Assembly (NCBI GenBank): GCA_944389275.1
Contig: CALXLT010000045.1
Coordinates: 29,884-93,883 of the forward strand
Source: an uncultured Spirochaetaceae bacterium
GTDB lineage: Bacteria > Spirochaetota > Spirochaetia > Sphaerochaetales > Sphaerochaetaceae
Length of the DNA stretch: 64,000 nt
Reading direction: 5' to 3'
Below are positions 36,304-44,295 of this stretch, in pieces; within the stretch, counting starts at the first letter, position 1, and every line of letters begins with the position of its first letter. The notes under the pieces were generated by a model. It was not told the DNA's origin and did not search any database. It was given only the letters and a program-made list of their open reading frames with translations. The translations under genes and the position numbers were made by a program.

Positions 36304-37641
36304 TCAAAGCGATTCCTGTCGACGTGAATATATGTAATAGCCCAGGTTGATAAGTATCCCGGCGACCGTTGCAAGAGGTGCGGCGAGACCTATCATCGTC
36401 AGGCTCGGATCAGGCTGCACAGACATGATGTACGCTACAGGAAGGCGTACGAGGAATGTCTGCAGGAGTGACTGTATCATCACGAAAAGCGTCTTGCCGT
36501 GGCCGCTGAAGTAGCCCATGAACGAGAAGAGGATGCTCGTGACGATCGCCTCCGGGGCAAAGCCCTTCAGGTATTCGGCAGAGCGGGTTATCACAGCCTC
36601 ATCAGAGGCGAATATGTTGGATATCCCATGTCCGAAGAAGAACGCGAGGATGAACATGATGCAGCCGACGGCAGCACCCATCGCCATGCCGGTGAACATC
36701 GTCCGCCTTGCCCTATCCTCCTTCCCCGCTCCAACGTTCTGCGCTATGAACGATGAGAGCGACTGCATTATCGAGGATGGTATGAGCATCACGAACGTGA
36801 CTATCTTGTTCGCCACCCCATAGCCGCTGGAGGCTGCGAGGCCGATGTTGTTGATGAAGGCTATGAGCGCGAGGAAGGACACCTGGGTCATGAATTCCTG
36901 GAGGGCGATGGGAGAACCAATCCGTAGGAATGACAGGAGATCGCGGCTGATCCTTATATCGCGGATGGATATCCTGAACGGCAGCTTCTGCATCCTCAGA
37001 ATCAGCAGGGAAAGCACCACGGACAGGGCCTGCGCTCCGACCGTGGCGATGGCGGCGCCCGCCTGATCCATGTGGAATATGGCTATCAGGATATAGTCCC
37101 CGATGATATTCGCGACACACGCTATGGCGACGAAGATAAGGGGAAGACGTGAGTTCCCGATACCCCGCAGTATGCAGCTGATCACGTTGTAGGCGATTAT
37201 GAAGAGTATACCGGAGCCGCAGATACGAACGTATGAGACAGTGTTGGCCACCGCTTCCTCAGGAGATCTCATGAGACGGGCAAGTGGCTCGGCGAAGGCT
37301 ATGAGCAGCACCGTCAGCACCACGCCTATGGCGATGAAGAAGAAGATCGCGGAGCCGATGACCCGGCCAGCCTTCTCCGTGCTGCCGCTGCCGATGCATG
37401 TGCCGAGTATCACGGTGATACCTGTTGCCAGACCGGTAAGGACGAATGTCACTAGATTGATTATGCTGCTTCCGGTAGATACCCCTGAAAGCCCCTCGGT
37501 CGTCCCGAACCAGCCGACAACAAGGACATCGACGGCACCATAGGCCGCCTGGAGGATAAGCGCTCCGAGGATCGGAAGCATGAAACGCACAAGCTTGCCG
37601 GCTATCCGCCCTTCGGTAAAATCAGAGACTGTATTTTCCAC
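36304..37641 (-). CDS. MATE family efflux protein
   Basis: A 445-residue exporter with about twelve transmembrane helices in two halves. MENTVSDFTEGRIAGKL leads into helix 1, a common MATE opening. LQAAYGAVDVLVVGWFG and the mid-protein LRIGSPIALQEFMTQVS are family-like. The start is taken as GTG 37641 because MATE proteins begin MEN at this point; a TTG 15 codons earlier is the alternative. It lies between the larA-operon terminator and the nrdA upstream region. No terminator is evident after it, so some readthrough into nrdA is possible. Confidence 0.83.
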   Translation of the reverse strand: MENTVSDFTEGRIAGKLVRFMLPILGALILQAAYGAVDVLVVGWFGTTEGLSGVSTGSSIINLVTFVLTGLATGITVILGTCIGSGSTEKAGRVIGSAIFFFIAIGVVLTVLLIAFAEPLARLMRSPEEAVANTVSYVRICGSGILFIIAYNVISCILRGIGNSRLPLIFVAIACVANIIGDYILIAIFHMDQAGAAIATVGAQALSVVLSLLILRMQKLPFRISIRDIRISRDLLSFLRIGSPIALQEFMTQVSFLALIAFINNIGLAASSGYGVANKIVTFVMLIPSSIMQSLSSFIAQNVGAGKEDRARRTMFTGMAMGAAVGCIMFILAFFFGHGISNIFASDEAVITRSAEYLKGFAPEAIVTSILFSFMGYFSGHGKTLFVMIQSLLQTFLVRLPVAYIMSVQPDPSLTMIGLAAPLATVAGILINLGYYIYSRRQESL

Positions 37642-37720
37642 AGTGGGATGATAGCACTGGACCAAAATTGTAGCAAGCCAGCGCAATTCATTACTACATA
37701 ATCAGATAACATAAAAGAAA

Positions 37721-37754
37721 ACGGTCCCGACGCACCTTTGCGCCACGGGACCGT
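37721..37754 (-). terminator. Intrinsic terminator of the lacI-larA operon
   Basis: Perfect 9-bp stem ACGGTCCCG (37721-37729) with CGGGACCGT (37746-37754). The loop can pair further through CGCA/TGCG. On the minus strand it is followed by TTTCTTTTATG. It lies about 20 bases after the LarA-like gene stop. Confidence 0.85.
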
Positions 37755-37773
37755 ATCATCATCGGCCTTTCAG

Positions 37774-39210
37774 TCAGTCAGCCATGCAGAGGTGCACAGC
37801 AGCCTTCGTGAAGGTCTGTGGAAGGGCGAGGATAGAAGGATTCTCCGGAAGGTACTTCTTCATCGCATCCTCAAGAGCGCTCTCGAATGTCGGGCGCGTC
37901 TTCATGCCCATGCCCCTGGCATATCCTGGATCCTGCGCTCCTACGATATAGATCGCGGCCGTATTCATCTCCGCGATATGTGCAGAGCTTATCATCGAGA
38001 ATCCATGGAATGGGTGGAAGGCATTGGTATACCTGTACTTCCTGATGTACTCCTCATTCGTGGCATAGTACTCGCCCAGCCTGTTCATATCAGGGAGGGT
38101 ATTCATCCTGTCATGCTGGAAATCCTCGTACATCTCTCTCGTGTAAGGCCAGAGCTCGTCGTGGAAGTAGCCATTGCAGAGGGATGAGCAGATGATCACG
38201 CATCTATCGCTCATGATCCTCTTGTGCCTGACTACCTGCGCGCTTATAGCCTGCATGAGCATGATAGGATTGGTTCCCATGCCCTCTCCGTAATGGAAGA
38301 ACTGGGGCATGCCGAAGACAAGCACGTCATACTTCTTCTTGGCCCAATGGACGTATGTGCGCTTATCGGCATCGACCCATGAAAGCGGCATCATCTCCTT
38401 CGCGTATCCTGACCAGATCGAGATCTGGCGGCTCTTGGTGTCAAGGACGGCATCGCAGCAGAAGAACTTCTTGCCCATCATCTTCTCCATGTGCATGCCG
38501 ATCTCATTGAACTTCGTGCGCATCAGGGAGTCCCCTGATACAGGCGTGAAGTCAGGGCGATGCATGACCTCAGGGACATGGTGCGACGCGATGCTCCTCC
38601 AGTGCGTTATGCCTGTAGCGCAGTGCTTGTAGCCGCCGGAATACCCTCCATAGGGATTGCCCTGGACGTGGCCGATGAGAATCGCGACGTCAGAGTCATA
38701 GACATACTTGTTCATCAGGACCGGATCGCCTCTGTCGGTCGTGCCGAGATCTACAAGATGGTCGTAATCCTCGCTATCGTGGTTGATGATCTGATGAGTC
38801 GGATAGAACTCGTTGAAGAGTTCTTCCCCGAGGACATTCCTGATCTCCTCGATCGTGTTCTTCCTGTGAAGCCCGTTGGAGCAGATCAGGAGGATATCCT
38901 TCTTCTCGACTCCGGCCTTGTAAAGCTCCTTGATGATGAGAGGGATGGCGATCTTCCTGTGGCTCGTCTTCTGCTCGCCTCCCTTGACCCTGTCAGGGAA
39001 TACAATCGTGACCTTGCTGCCCTTATGCGCGAGCTGGTCAAGCCTCTCCATGCCTATTGGATTGCGGATTGACTTCAGCGTCTCCTCCTCAAGCTTATCC
39101 TCAGGGATGCACGGAGGATCAGGAACGGTCTCACCCGGGATGAATATATCGGTGCTATCAGGGAGATTGGCACTCATCAGGCCCTGTCCATACTCGAAAT
39201 CCAGCTTCAT
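37774..39210 (-). CDS. LarA-like protein (nickel-pincer lactate racemase family)
   Basis: A 478-residue member of the LarA family (DUF2088 plus C-terminal domain). LarA racemises lactate with a nickel-pincer nucleotide bound covalently to a Lys; relatives racemise or epimerise other 2-hydroxy acids. Visible are FPDRVKGGEQKTSHRK, SNGLHRKNT (His), NHDSEDYDH and YSGGYKHCATGITHWRS, where the Lys sits at the cofactor-attachment position. It is the last gene of the lacI-pfk-nagB-fba-tpi run and overlaps the isomerase gene by 4 bases (ATGA). The cofactor-building genes larB, larC and larE are not in this window, so they must be elsewhere if the protein is a nickel enzyme. Substrate is probably a hydroxy acid or sugar acid other than lactate. 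Confidence 0.75.
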   Translation of the reverse strand: MKLDFEYGQGLMSANLPDSTDIFIPGETVPDPPCIPEDKLEEETLKSIRNPIGMERLDQLAHKGSKVTIVFPDRVKGGEQKTSHRKIAIPLIIKELYKAGVEKKDILLICSNGLHRKNTIEEIRNVLGEELFNEFYPTHQIINHDSEDYDHLVDLGTTDRGDPVLMNKYVYDSDVAILIGHVQGNPYGGYSGGYKHCATGITHWRSIASHHVPEVMHRPDFTPVSGDSLMRTKFNEIGMHMEKMMGKKFFCCDAVLDTKSRQISIWSGYAKEMMPLSWVDADKRTYVHWAKKKYDVLVFGMPQFFHYGEGMGTNPIMLMQAISAQVVRHKRIMSDRCVIICSSLCNGYFHDELWPYTREMYEDFQHDRMNTLPDMNRLGEYYATNEEYIRKYRYTNAFHPFHGFSMISSAHIAEMNTAAIYIVGAQDPGYARGMGMKTRPTFESALEDAMKKYLPENPSILALPQTFTKAAVHLCMAD

Positions 39211-40049
39211 CTTGCTTCTCCTTTGCCATTCATATATAGGTCGATTATCCTCAGGTACTCATCGGGATAGAATCCTATCTCGCCAGAGAACCTGGTCAGC
39301 GCGATAAGTCCGCCATCTATCTCATCGATCGACGAGAGCATAGCGGCATTCTCCTCCTTCAGCCCGCCGCCATACACGACAGGCACCGGTCCAAGCACCT
39401 TCTTGATGTGCCTTGCGACCTTCTCGATGTATTCCTTCCCGGCAGGGGTCTTGCCAGGCCCGATTGACCATACAGGCTCATAGGCAATCACTACAGATAA
39501 GAGATCGGCTCCTTCAAGCCCTATCTCAAGCTGCTCGGCTATGACACGATCCCATTCATCAAGCTCCGTGTCCTTCTCTCCGCAGCAATAGAGCACCTTC
39601 AGTCCCCTCCTCTGCGCGCACTGGACCTCCTTGGCAAGGATCCTGTTGACTGCTGTGCGGTCATCCGATCCCCCGATGGAGAGGATCTCGTTCTTGTCGT
39701 TGCGCTCCTCGCAGTGGCCGATGATCGTGTGAGTGCATCCGAGGGCGGCCATCGCCGCGGCAGGGCGGTTCGTGGTGAAGGCGCCGAAGTTGCCGCCTGG
39801 AGCCACATCGGCCCTGTATACGCCCTGGCATCCGATCGAAAGAGGCTCGGAGGCCGCCTTTACAGCCTCGATGAGGCAGGACTCCGGGTAGAAATGGACG
39901 AACTCAGCCTTGCCGCTATAAGAGGCAAGCTTCGGCCCGACTTCCTTCACGATGTATGAAGCGTACTCGCTTGGATCCGCGATCCTGTTCACGCCTCCCA
40001 TCGCCGCGGGAACATCAAAGCGCTTGAAATTCACATAGATATGCTGCAT
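39207..40049 (-). CDS. tpiA: Triosephosphate isomerase, divergent type
   Basis: A TIM-barrel isomerase of 280 residues. Catalytic residues are in place: Asn7 and Lys9 (YVNFKRFD), His112 (IIGHCEERND, usual GHSERR) and Glu191 (IAYEPVWSIGPG, usual YEPVWAIGTG). The phosphate loop VVYGGGLKEENA is near residue 230. The differences from housekeeping TpiA, and its position in a specialised operon, suggest a dedicated enzyme acting on dihydroxyacetone phosphate or another triose/tetrose phosphate. ATG 40049 overlaps the aldolase stop by one base (TGATG). Confidence 0.8.
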   Translation of the reverse strand: MQHIYVNFKRFDVPAAMGGVNRIADPSEYASYIVKEVGPKLASYSGKAEFVHFYPESCLIEAVKAASEPLSIGCQGVYRADVAPGGNFGAFTTNRPAAAMAALGCTHTIIGHCEERNDKNEILSIGGSDDRTAVNRILAKEVQCAQRRGLKVLYCCGEKDTELDEWDRVIAEQLEIGLEGADLLSVVIAYEPVWSIGPGKTPAGKEYIEKVARHIKKVLGPVPVVYGGGLKEENAAMLSSIDEIDGGLIALTRFSGEIGFYPDEYLRIIDLYMNGKGEAR

Positions 40050-41203
40050 CAGATACCTTCCTTCCTATAGATCTCCGCCATCTCATCAAGGCTCCTGATC
40101 TCGACCTTCGGGGCCTTTCCGACCTGGCCGAAGTCGACCACGAGCTTGCCGACGACTTCCTTGACGCCCTTCTCGATAAGCTCCGTTATCGTCTGCACGG
40201 CCTCATTCGGGACGTTGCCATACATGACTGTATCCATGATAGGCGGCAGGTAGAAGCGCGGATCGAAGGCCTTGGGATTCGACTGCATGAGCTGCCAGAT
40301 GGCATTTATGCGGCTATCCTCCTGGGCCGCCTTGTTGTTGACGAAATACTCCCTTATGTTCCTCGTGACGGCAAGGCGGATATCCGTATCGACATTGATC
40401 TTGCCGATTCCGCAGTGCGATACCTCGATAAGCTGCTCAAGCGGGATGCCCGCGGCTCCCTGGATATCGCCGCCGAGGGCGTTTATCTCCTCGACGATGT
40501 ACTGGGGAACGGTTGATGAGCCGTGGGACACGAGGGTTCCCTTGATGCCTTCATGGAGCATGCACTCCTTGACCGCGATGGCGATCTCCTTGCGCACCGC
40601 TGGATGCGCGCCCTTGTTCGCGCCATGCATCGTCCCGTAGCTTATCGCCAGGGCATCGACCTTCGTGGCCTTGAAGAAGCGGATAGCATCAAGCGGGTTG
40701 GTATAGGTAGAGCCCTCGGAGAAGACATGGTCCTCGACTCCGGCAAGGACGCCAAGCTCGCCTTCGACGCTCACGCCGCGCTCATGGGCATATTTCACGA
40801 CTTCCCTCGTAAGCTCTATGTTCTCCTCGAGAGGGAGGGAGGAACCATCGATCATGACAGATGTATAGCCACCGTCTATAGCGGCCTTGACGCTTGCGAA
40901 ATCGCGCCCATGGTCCAGATGAAGGGCGACAGGGATCGGGGATGAGAGAGCGAAGCGCTTCACGGCATCAGCGATGTTCTTCGCGCCCTTGATCTTGTCC
41001 TCCACGGTCGCATTCATGAAATCAGCACGGCCGCCCATGAAGCCATTGGCAAGATCCGCGCCCTGCAGTATCGCGGGGGAACGGAACATCTCATGGACCT
41101 CGATTACTGCCTTTGCCTGGCATACCGCGTTGACGTTGAACGCGCCCTGTGCGTAATCATACTTCTCTGTAGCGTCGAGAATCGGGCGAAGCGGGATAAG
41201 CAT
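40049..41203 (-). CDS. Class II aldolase, fructose-bisphosphate aldolase-like
   Basis: A zinc aldolase of 384 residues, longer than usual E. coli FbaA or GatY. Metal-site residues are seen in LHLDHGRDF (His95, Asp97, His98) and in SYGTMHGANKGAHP and TLVSHGSSTVP. The phosphate site is KINVDTDIRLA. The sequences around these motifs differ from housekeeping FbaA (for example LVSHGSS where LHGGSG is usual), so it may cleave a ketose bisphosphate other than fructose bisphosphate. ATG 41203 has AAGGAGG upstream and overlaps the NagB-like stop by one base (TAATG). The open frame extends upstream, but that part overlaps the neighbour. Confidence 0.8.
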   Translation of the reverse strand: MLIPLRPILDATEKYDYAQGAFNVNAVCQAKAVIEVHEMFRSPAILQGADLANGFMGGRADFMNATVEDKIKGAKNIADAVKRFALSSPIPVALHLDHGRDFASVKAAIDGGYTSVMIDGSSLPLEENIELTREVVKYAHERGVSVEGELGVLAGVEDHVFSEGSTYTNPLDAIRFFKATKVDALAISYGTMHGANKGAHPAVRKEIAIAVKECMLHEGIKGTLVSHGSSTVPQYIVEEINALGGDIQGAAGIPLEQLIEVSHCGIGKINVDTDIRLAVTRNIREYFVNNKAAQEDSRINAIWQLMQSNPKAFDPRFYLPPIMDTVMYGNVPNEAVQTITELIEKGVKEVVGKLVVDFGQVGKAPKVEIRSLDEMAEIYRKEGI

Positions 41204-42024
41204 TATACTTCCTCCTTTATAGCTGGCTCTGAGGCCACGTTGTTCGAGATTATCATAGCATCCGGATGGTTCTGGAGAAGAGTCACTGGGAAATGCCCGG
41301 AAGGCTCCGAGAAGAGCGCCTGCCTGAGCACAGACCTGTGCCATGGCCTGAAGACGCCGAGCCTGACCTTGCGCGCTGAGAGTATCTCCTTCATGCCGAT
41401 CGTCACGGCGTACTCCGGCATCGCGTCGATAGCACCATTGAGATCGCCGATGGCATTCGCGGTCCTTGTCTCGCGGCTCATGCGTATGACACGCGTCTCC
41501 CTCGTGGCGAACTCCTCCGCGCTTACCTCCTCAGCCTCGTTGAAGGCGAGATGGCCGTTGATTCCTATGCCTCCGAACGCGACATCGACCTTGCCCATCT
41601 CCCTGATGACGCGCCCGACCTTTCCGGGATCATCAGGATCAGGGAATATCCTGGCCTCTTCCGGGACATTGAGGTCCGCCGGAATCTGGGAATAGACGCT
41701 GCGCTCCATGAAGCCACGGAACGAAAGCTGATGGGACGGATCTATCCACTTCCTGTCGCTTGTAAGGTACTCATCCATATTGATGAACACGCAGTTCCTG
41801 AGGGAAAGCTTCCTCTCATTTACAAGGCGGACGAATATAGGATACTGCCCGACAGGCCCCACGGGGACGATGAAGACAGTCCTCTCCCCTTTCCTGTTGT
41901 TCTCCTCGATGGTCTCAACCATCTCAAGGGCAAGCTCATAGAAGACTTCTCCGCTGTCTCCCAGGAGCTTTACCGGTATCCTTCCCTTCCTAAGCTCTTC
42001 GCGGCTATATGAATAGTAGCTCAT
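41203..42024 (-). CDS. NagB-like sugar-phosphate deaminase/isomerase with altered active site
   Basis: A 273-residue member of the glucosamine-6-phosphate deaminase family. FINMDEYL (Asp84) and GGIGINGHLAFNE (His158, Glu163) match NagB, but the catalytic Asp141 of E. coli NagB (GNDGH) is Asn156 here (GINGH). The phosphate loop PTGGTP of NagB reads PVGPVGQ, and the Lys region LGSQKAL reads FRPWHRS. Ring-opening chemistry and phosphate binding are therefore probably changed, and calling it NagB would be unsafe. It lies in the middle of an operon of Pfk-, aldolase- and isomerase-like enzymes, overlapping the Pfk gene by 4 bases (ATGA). A role in isomerising or deaminating an unidentified sugar phosphate is the best guess. 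Confidence 0.78.
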   Translation of the reverse strand: MSYYSYSREELRKGRIPVKLLGDSGEVFYELALEMVETIEENNRKGERTVFIVPVGPVGQYPIFVRLVNERKLSLRNCVFINMDEYLTSDRKWIDPSHQLSFRGFMERSVYSQIPADLNVPEEARIFPDPDDPGKVGRVIREMGKVDVAFGGIGINGHLAFNEAEEVSAEEFATRETRVIRMSRETRTANAIGDLNGAIDAMPEYAVTIGMKEILSARKVRLGVFRPWHRSVLRQALFSEPSGHFPVTLLQNHPDAMIISNNVASEPAIKEEV

Positions 42025-43193
42025 AACGCACCCTCCTTCCTCTGCAGTGAAATGAACTCAGGCCCAAGCGGACCTGTAAGCGGTCTTGCATATTCGATAA
42101 AGCTCTCGCTGACGCTGAACGTGGCCGCATCATAGTACTCTGCGGGCAGCGTCCTGGCCTCGAGGATCTCATCGGAGATATCCTCGATAGCCGTCTCGGC
42201 CTTATATGAATCTGAGGAGATGCGCCTTATGATGCTCATGGACGCCGTGCGTCCGGAAAGAGCCGCGCGGACCGAGGCGCGGCCGCACTCCACGGCCTCC
42301 ATCCTGTCTATATCGCTCTGCCACGCAATGGATGAGCGGCCAAGGATCCCCGGCTTCTCGGAGCGCGCCTTGATGCCGAGCTTCTTGACGATAAGGGATG
42401 CAAGATGCGATGAGACATCACCGAAGTACACGCTCCTGTCCGTCTGGAATATTGGCTCGACTATAGGAGTGCCATCGCTGTACCTGAGGCCTTCGCTCGC
42501 GACTATCACAAGACCGCCCTTCTCCTTGTGTATCCTCTCCACCTGGGACAGGAAGCATTCCTCGTCGAACGCGCTCTCCGGAGGCAGGACCATATCAGGT
42601 CCATCCGATCCATAGAGGCGGGAAAGAGCGGAGGAGGCCGTGATCCAGCCCGCATCACGCCCAAATGCCTCTATGACGACCGCGTGTATCGGAAGTCCAT
42701 TCACATCCTCCACTGCTTCCCTGACCGATGCCGCGATATACCTTGCCGCCGATCCGAATCCAGGGCTGTGGTCCGTAACCGAAAGGTCATTGTCCATCGT
42801 CTTCGGGGTCCCTGTCACGGTTATGCCGGCGGTATCGCAGGCGAAGGCAAGCTTGCGGCATGTGTCCATGGTGCCGTTGCCGCCTGTCATCACGCAATAC
42901 GCGGCGTCAAGCTCGCTGAGAGCGTTGCGGAGCTTGAGATAGTCCTCGCCCTCAAGATGGTCACGCCCAGTGCCTATGGCTGAGCCTGGGGTGTGCTCAA
43001 GCGCATCCAGCTCCTTGTCTGAAAGCTTCCCAAGGTCGATCATGTCCCTTGCGAGAAGCCCCCTTACCCCGAAGCGGGCGCCATAGACCTTGCCGTCAAA
43101 GCCCTGGTCCCTAAGCTCCCTGAGCGATCCGGCAAGCGATGCGTTTATGACAGCGGTAGGGCCGCCGCCATGTATGAATACTATATTCCTCAA
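42021..43193 (-). CDS. Phosphofructokinase-family protein, PPi-type motifs
   Basis: A PfkA-superfamily kinase of 390 residues. The nucleotide/pyrophosphate loop is HGGGPTAVINASL. VMTGGNGTMDT stands where ATP-Pfk has GGDGS, with Asn for the usual Asp. GTPKTMDNDL carries the Lys typical of pyrophosphate-dependent enzymes (ATP enzymes have PGTIDND). EAFGRDAGWITA matches the substrate motif MGRxxGW. These fit the divergent clade of PPi-linked phosphofructokinases. The start is TTG 43193, with GGAGG 7 bases upstream and a 4-base TTGA overlap with the lacI stop. The donor and sugar are uncertain. Confidence 0.78.
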   Translation of the reverse strand: MRNIVFIHGGGPTAVINASLAGSLRELRDQGFDGKVYGARFGVRGLLARDMIDLGKLSDKELDALEHTPGSAIGTGRDHLEGEDYLKLRNALSELDAAYCVMTGGNGTMDTCRKLAFACDTAGITVTGTPKTMDNDLSVTDHSPGFGSAARYIAASVREAVEDVNGLPIHAVVIEAFGRDAGWITASSALSRLYGSDGPDMVLPPESAFDEECFLSQVERIHKEKGGLVIVASEGLRYSDGTPIVEPIFQTDRSVYFGDVSSHLASLIVKKLGIKARSEKPGILGRSSIAWQSDIDRMEAVECGRASVRAALSGRTASMSIIRRISSDSYKAETAIEDISDEILEARTLPAEYYDAATFSVSESFIEYARPLTGPLGPEFISLQRKEGAL

Positions 43194-44200
43194 CTTCTGA
43201 CCTCCGTTGATTCTCTCTCTATCAGGGTATAAGGGATGCTGATGCGTATCGGGCAATCCCTTTCGTTCATGCATCTATCGACTATTATCTTGGCGGCAAA
43301 GCGCCCGAGCTCCTCAGCCGGGACGGAGAAGGTCGTGAGCGACGGCTCAAGGAAGGCCGCGGCATCAGAATCATCAAAGCCCGTGAGCATGACGCGGCCG
43401 GGGACATCAAGGCCCCTCTCCTTCAGCGCCCGGAGCACGCCTATCGCAGCGTTGTCATTGGCCGCGACGATAGCATCCGGCGTCTCCCTGTCCAGAAGCC
43501 TCAGCGTGCCCTCATAGCCATCCTGCGGGGAGAGATGGACGCTCTCATACAAGGCGTTCCCCCTTCCGATCCCAACGCTGTCCAGCCCCTCGAGGTATCC
43601 GGCGAAGCGATGCTCGTTCAGCACCCTATCCGTGCCGGCAGGCCCTATATAGGCGATCCTCCTCCTGCCTTTTCCATAAAGCAGCCTCACGGCATCGGCC
43701 ATGCCGCGGCCGGCATCGGATATGACCTCATCCATGCCTCCGATGCTGTTCAGCCCCGCGTAGATCAAAAGCGGCACGCGGCCGCGTATGGAATCTATCA
43801 CATCATCAGAGCCACGCCCGAGGATGATAGCGGCATCGGTGCCCTCGAGGGACGCGGGGAACGAGCTATCAGAGGAAGATGCCACGGAATAGCGTATATT
43901 GTACTCCTCATCAAGCCTCCCTATCTCCCTGTCCACGCCTGAAAGGATGCGCTGGAAGAATTCGGAGGCAAGGCTCTCATGATCTGAGAGAAACACGGAG
44001 CTCAGCGTGATGGGGACACGCGCCTTGCGGATGCTTTTGGTACGGCTTTCGATGAATCCAAGGTCATGGGCCGCCCTGAGGACGCGGGACGCCGTCTCCT
44101 CGCTTGTCTTCCGGCTTGTGTCGCCCGAGAGTATGCGTGATACCGTAGATACGGACACACCGCTTATCTCAGCTATTTCCTTTAGCGTTACCTTGCCCAT
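43190..44200 (-). CDS. LacI family transcriptional regulator
   Basis: A 336-residue regulator. The N-terminal helix-turn-helix VTLKEIAEISGVSVSTVSRIL (residues 4-24, two adjoining blocks) and hinge lead to a periplasmic-binding-protein-like sensor domain (VPLLIYAGLNSIGG, RRIAYIGPAG, PDAIVAANDNAAIGVLRAL, VMLTGFDDSDAAAFLEPSLTT). It is the first gene of the operon it most likely controls, overlapping the Pfk gene by 4 bases. ATG 44200 opens directly into the DNA-binding domain; a TTG three codons earlier is possible. GGATA-type repeats upstream are candidate operators. The effector is probably a sugar or sugar phosphate handled by the operon. Confidence 0.87.
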   Translation of the reverse strand: MGKVTLKEIAEISGVSVSTVSRILSGDTSRKTSEETASRVLRAAHDLGFIESRTKSIRKARVPITLSSVFLSDHESLASEFFQRILSGVDREIGRLDEEYNIRYSVASSSDSSFPASLEGTDAAIILGRGSDDVIDSIRGRVPLLIYAGLNSIGGMDEVISDAGRGMADAVRLLYGKGRRRIAYIGPAGTDRVLNEHRFAGYLEGLDSVGIGRGNALYESVHLSPQDGYEGTLRLLDRETPDAIVAANDNAAIGVLRALKERGLDVPGRVMLTGFDDSDAAAFLEPSLTTFSVPAEELGRFAAKIIVDRCMNERDCPIRISIPYTLIERESTEVRS

Positions 44201-44211
44201 TCTCCCCAACT

Positions 44212-44289
44212 TTTTGGATAAGCATATTTCCTTATCCAGCAGCTAGTTTATCACTGATTCAGGATAATGCAAGGAAAATCTATCCAAAA
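44212..44289. promoter_or_regulatory. GGATA repeat cluster, candidate LacI operators
   Basis: Four GGATA/TATCC elements lie between the MATE stop and the lacI start: TTTTGGATA (44212-44220), CTTATCC (44231-44237), GGATAA (44262-44267) and TATCCAAAA (44281-44289). The first and last are exact 9-base inverted copies, and the first two form a 7-bp dyad with an 8-base spacer. They bracket the expected lacI-operon promoter, so autoregulation by the LacI protein is plausible. Confidence 0.45.
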
Positions 44290-44295
44290 TATTGG

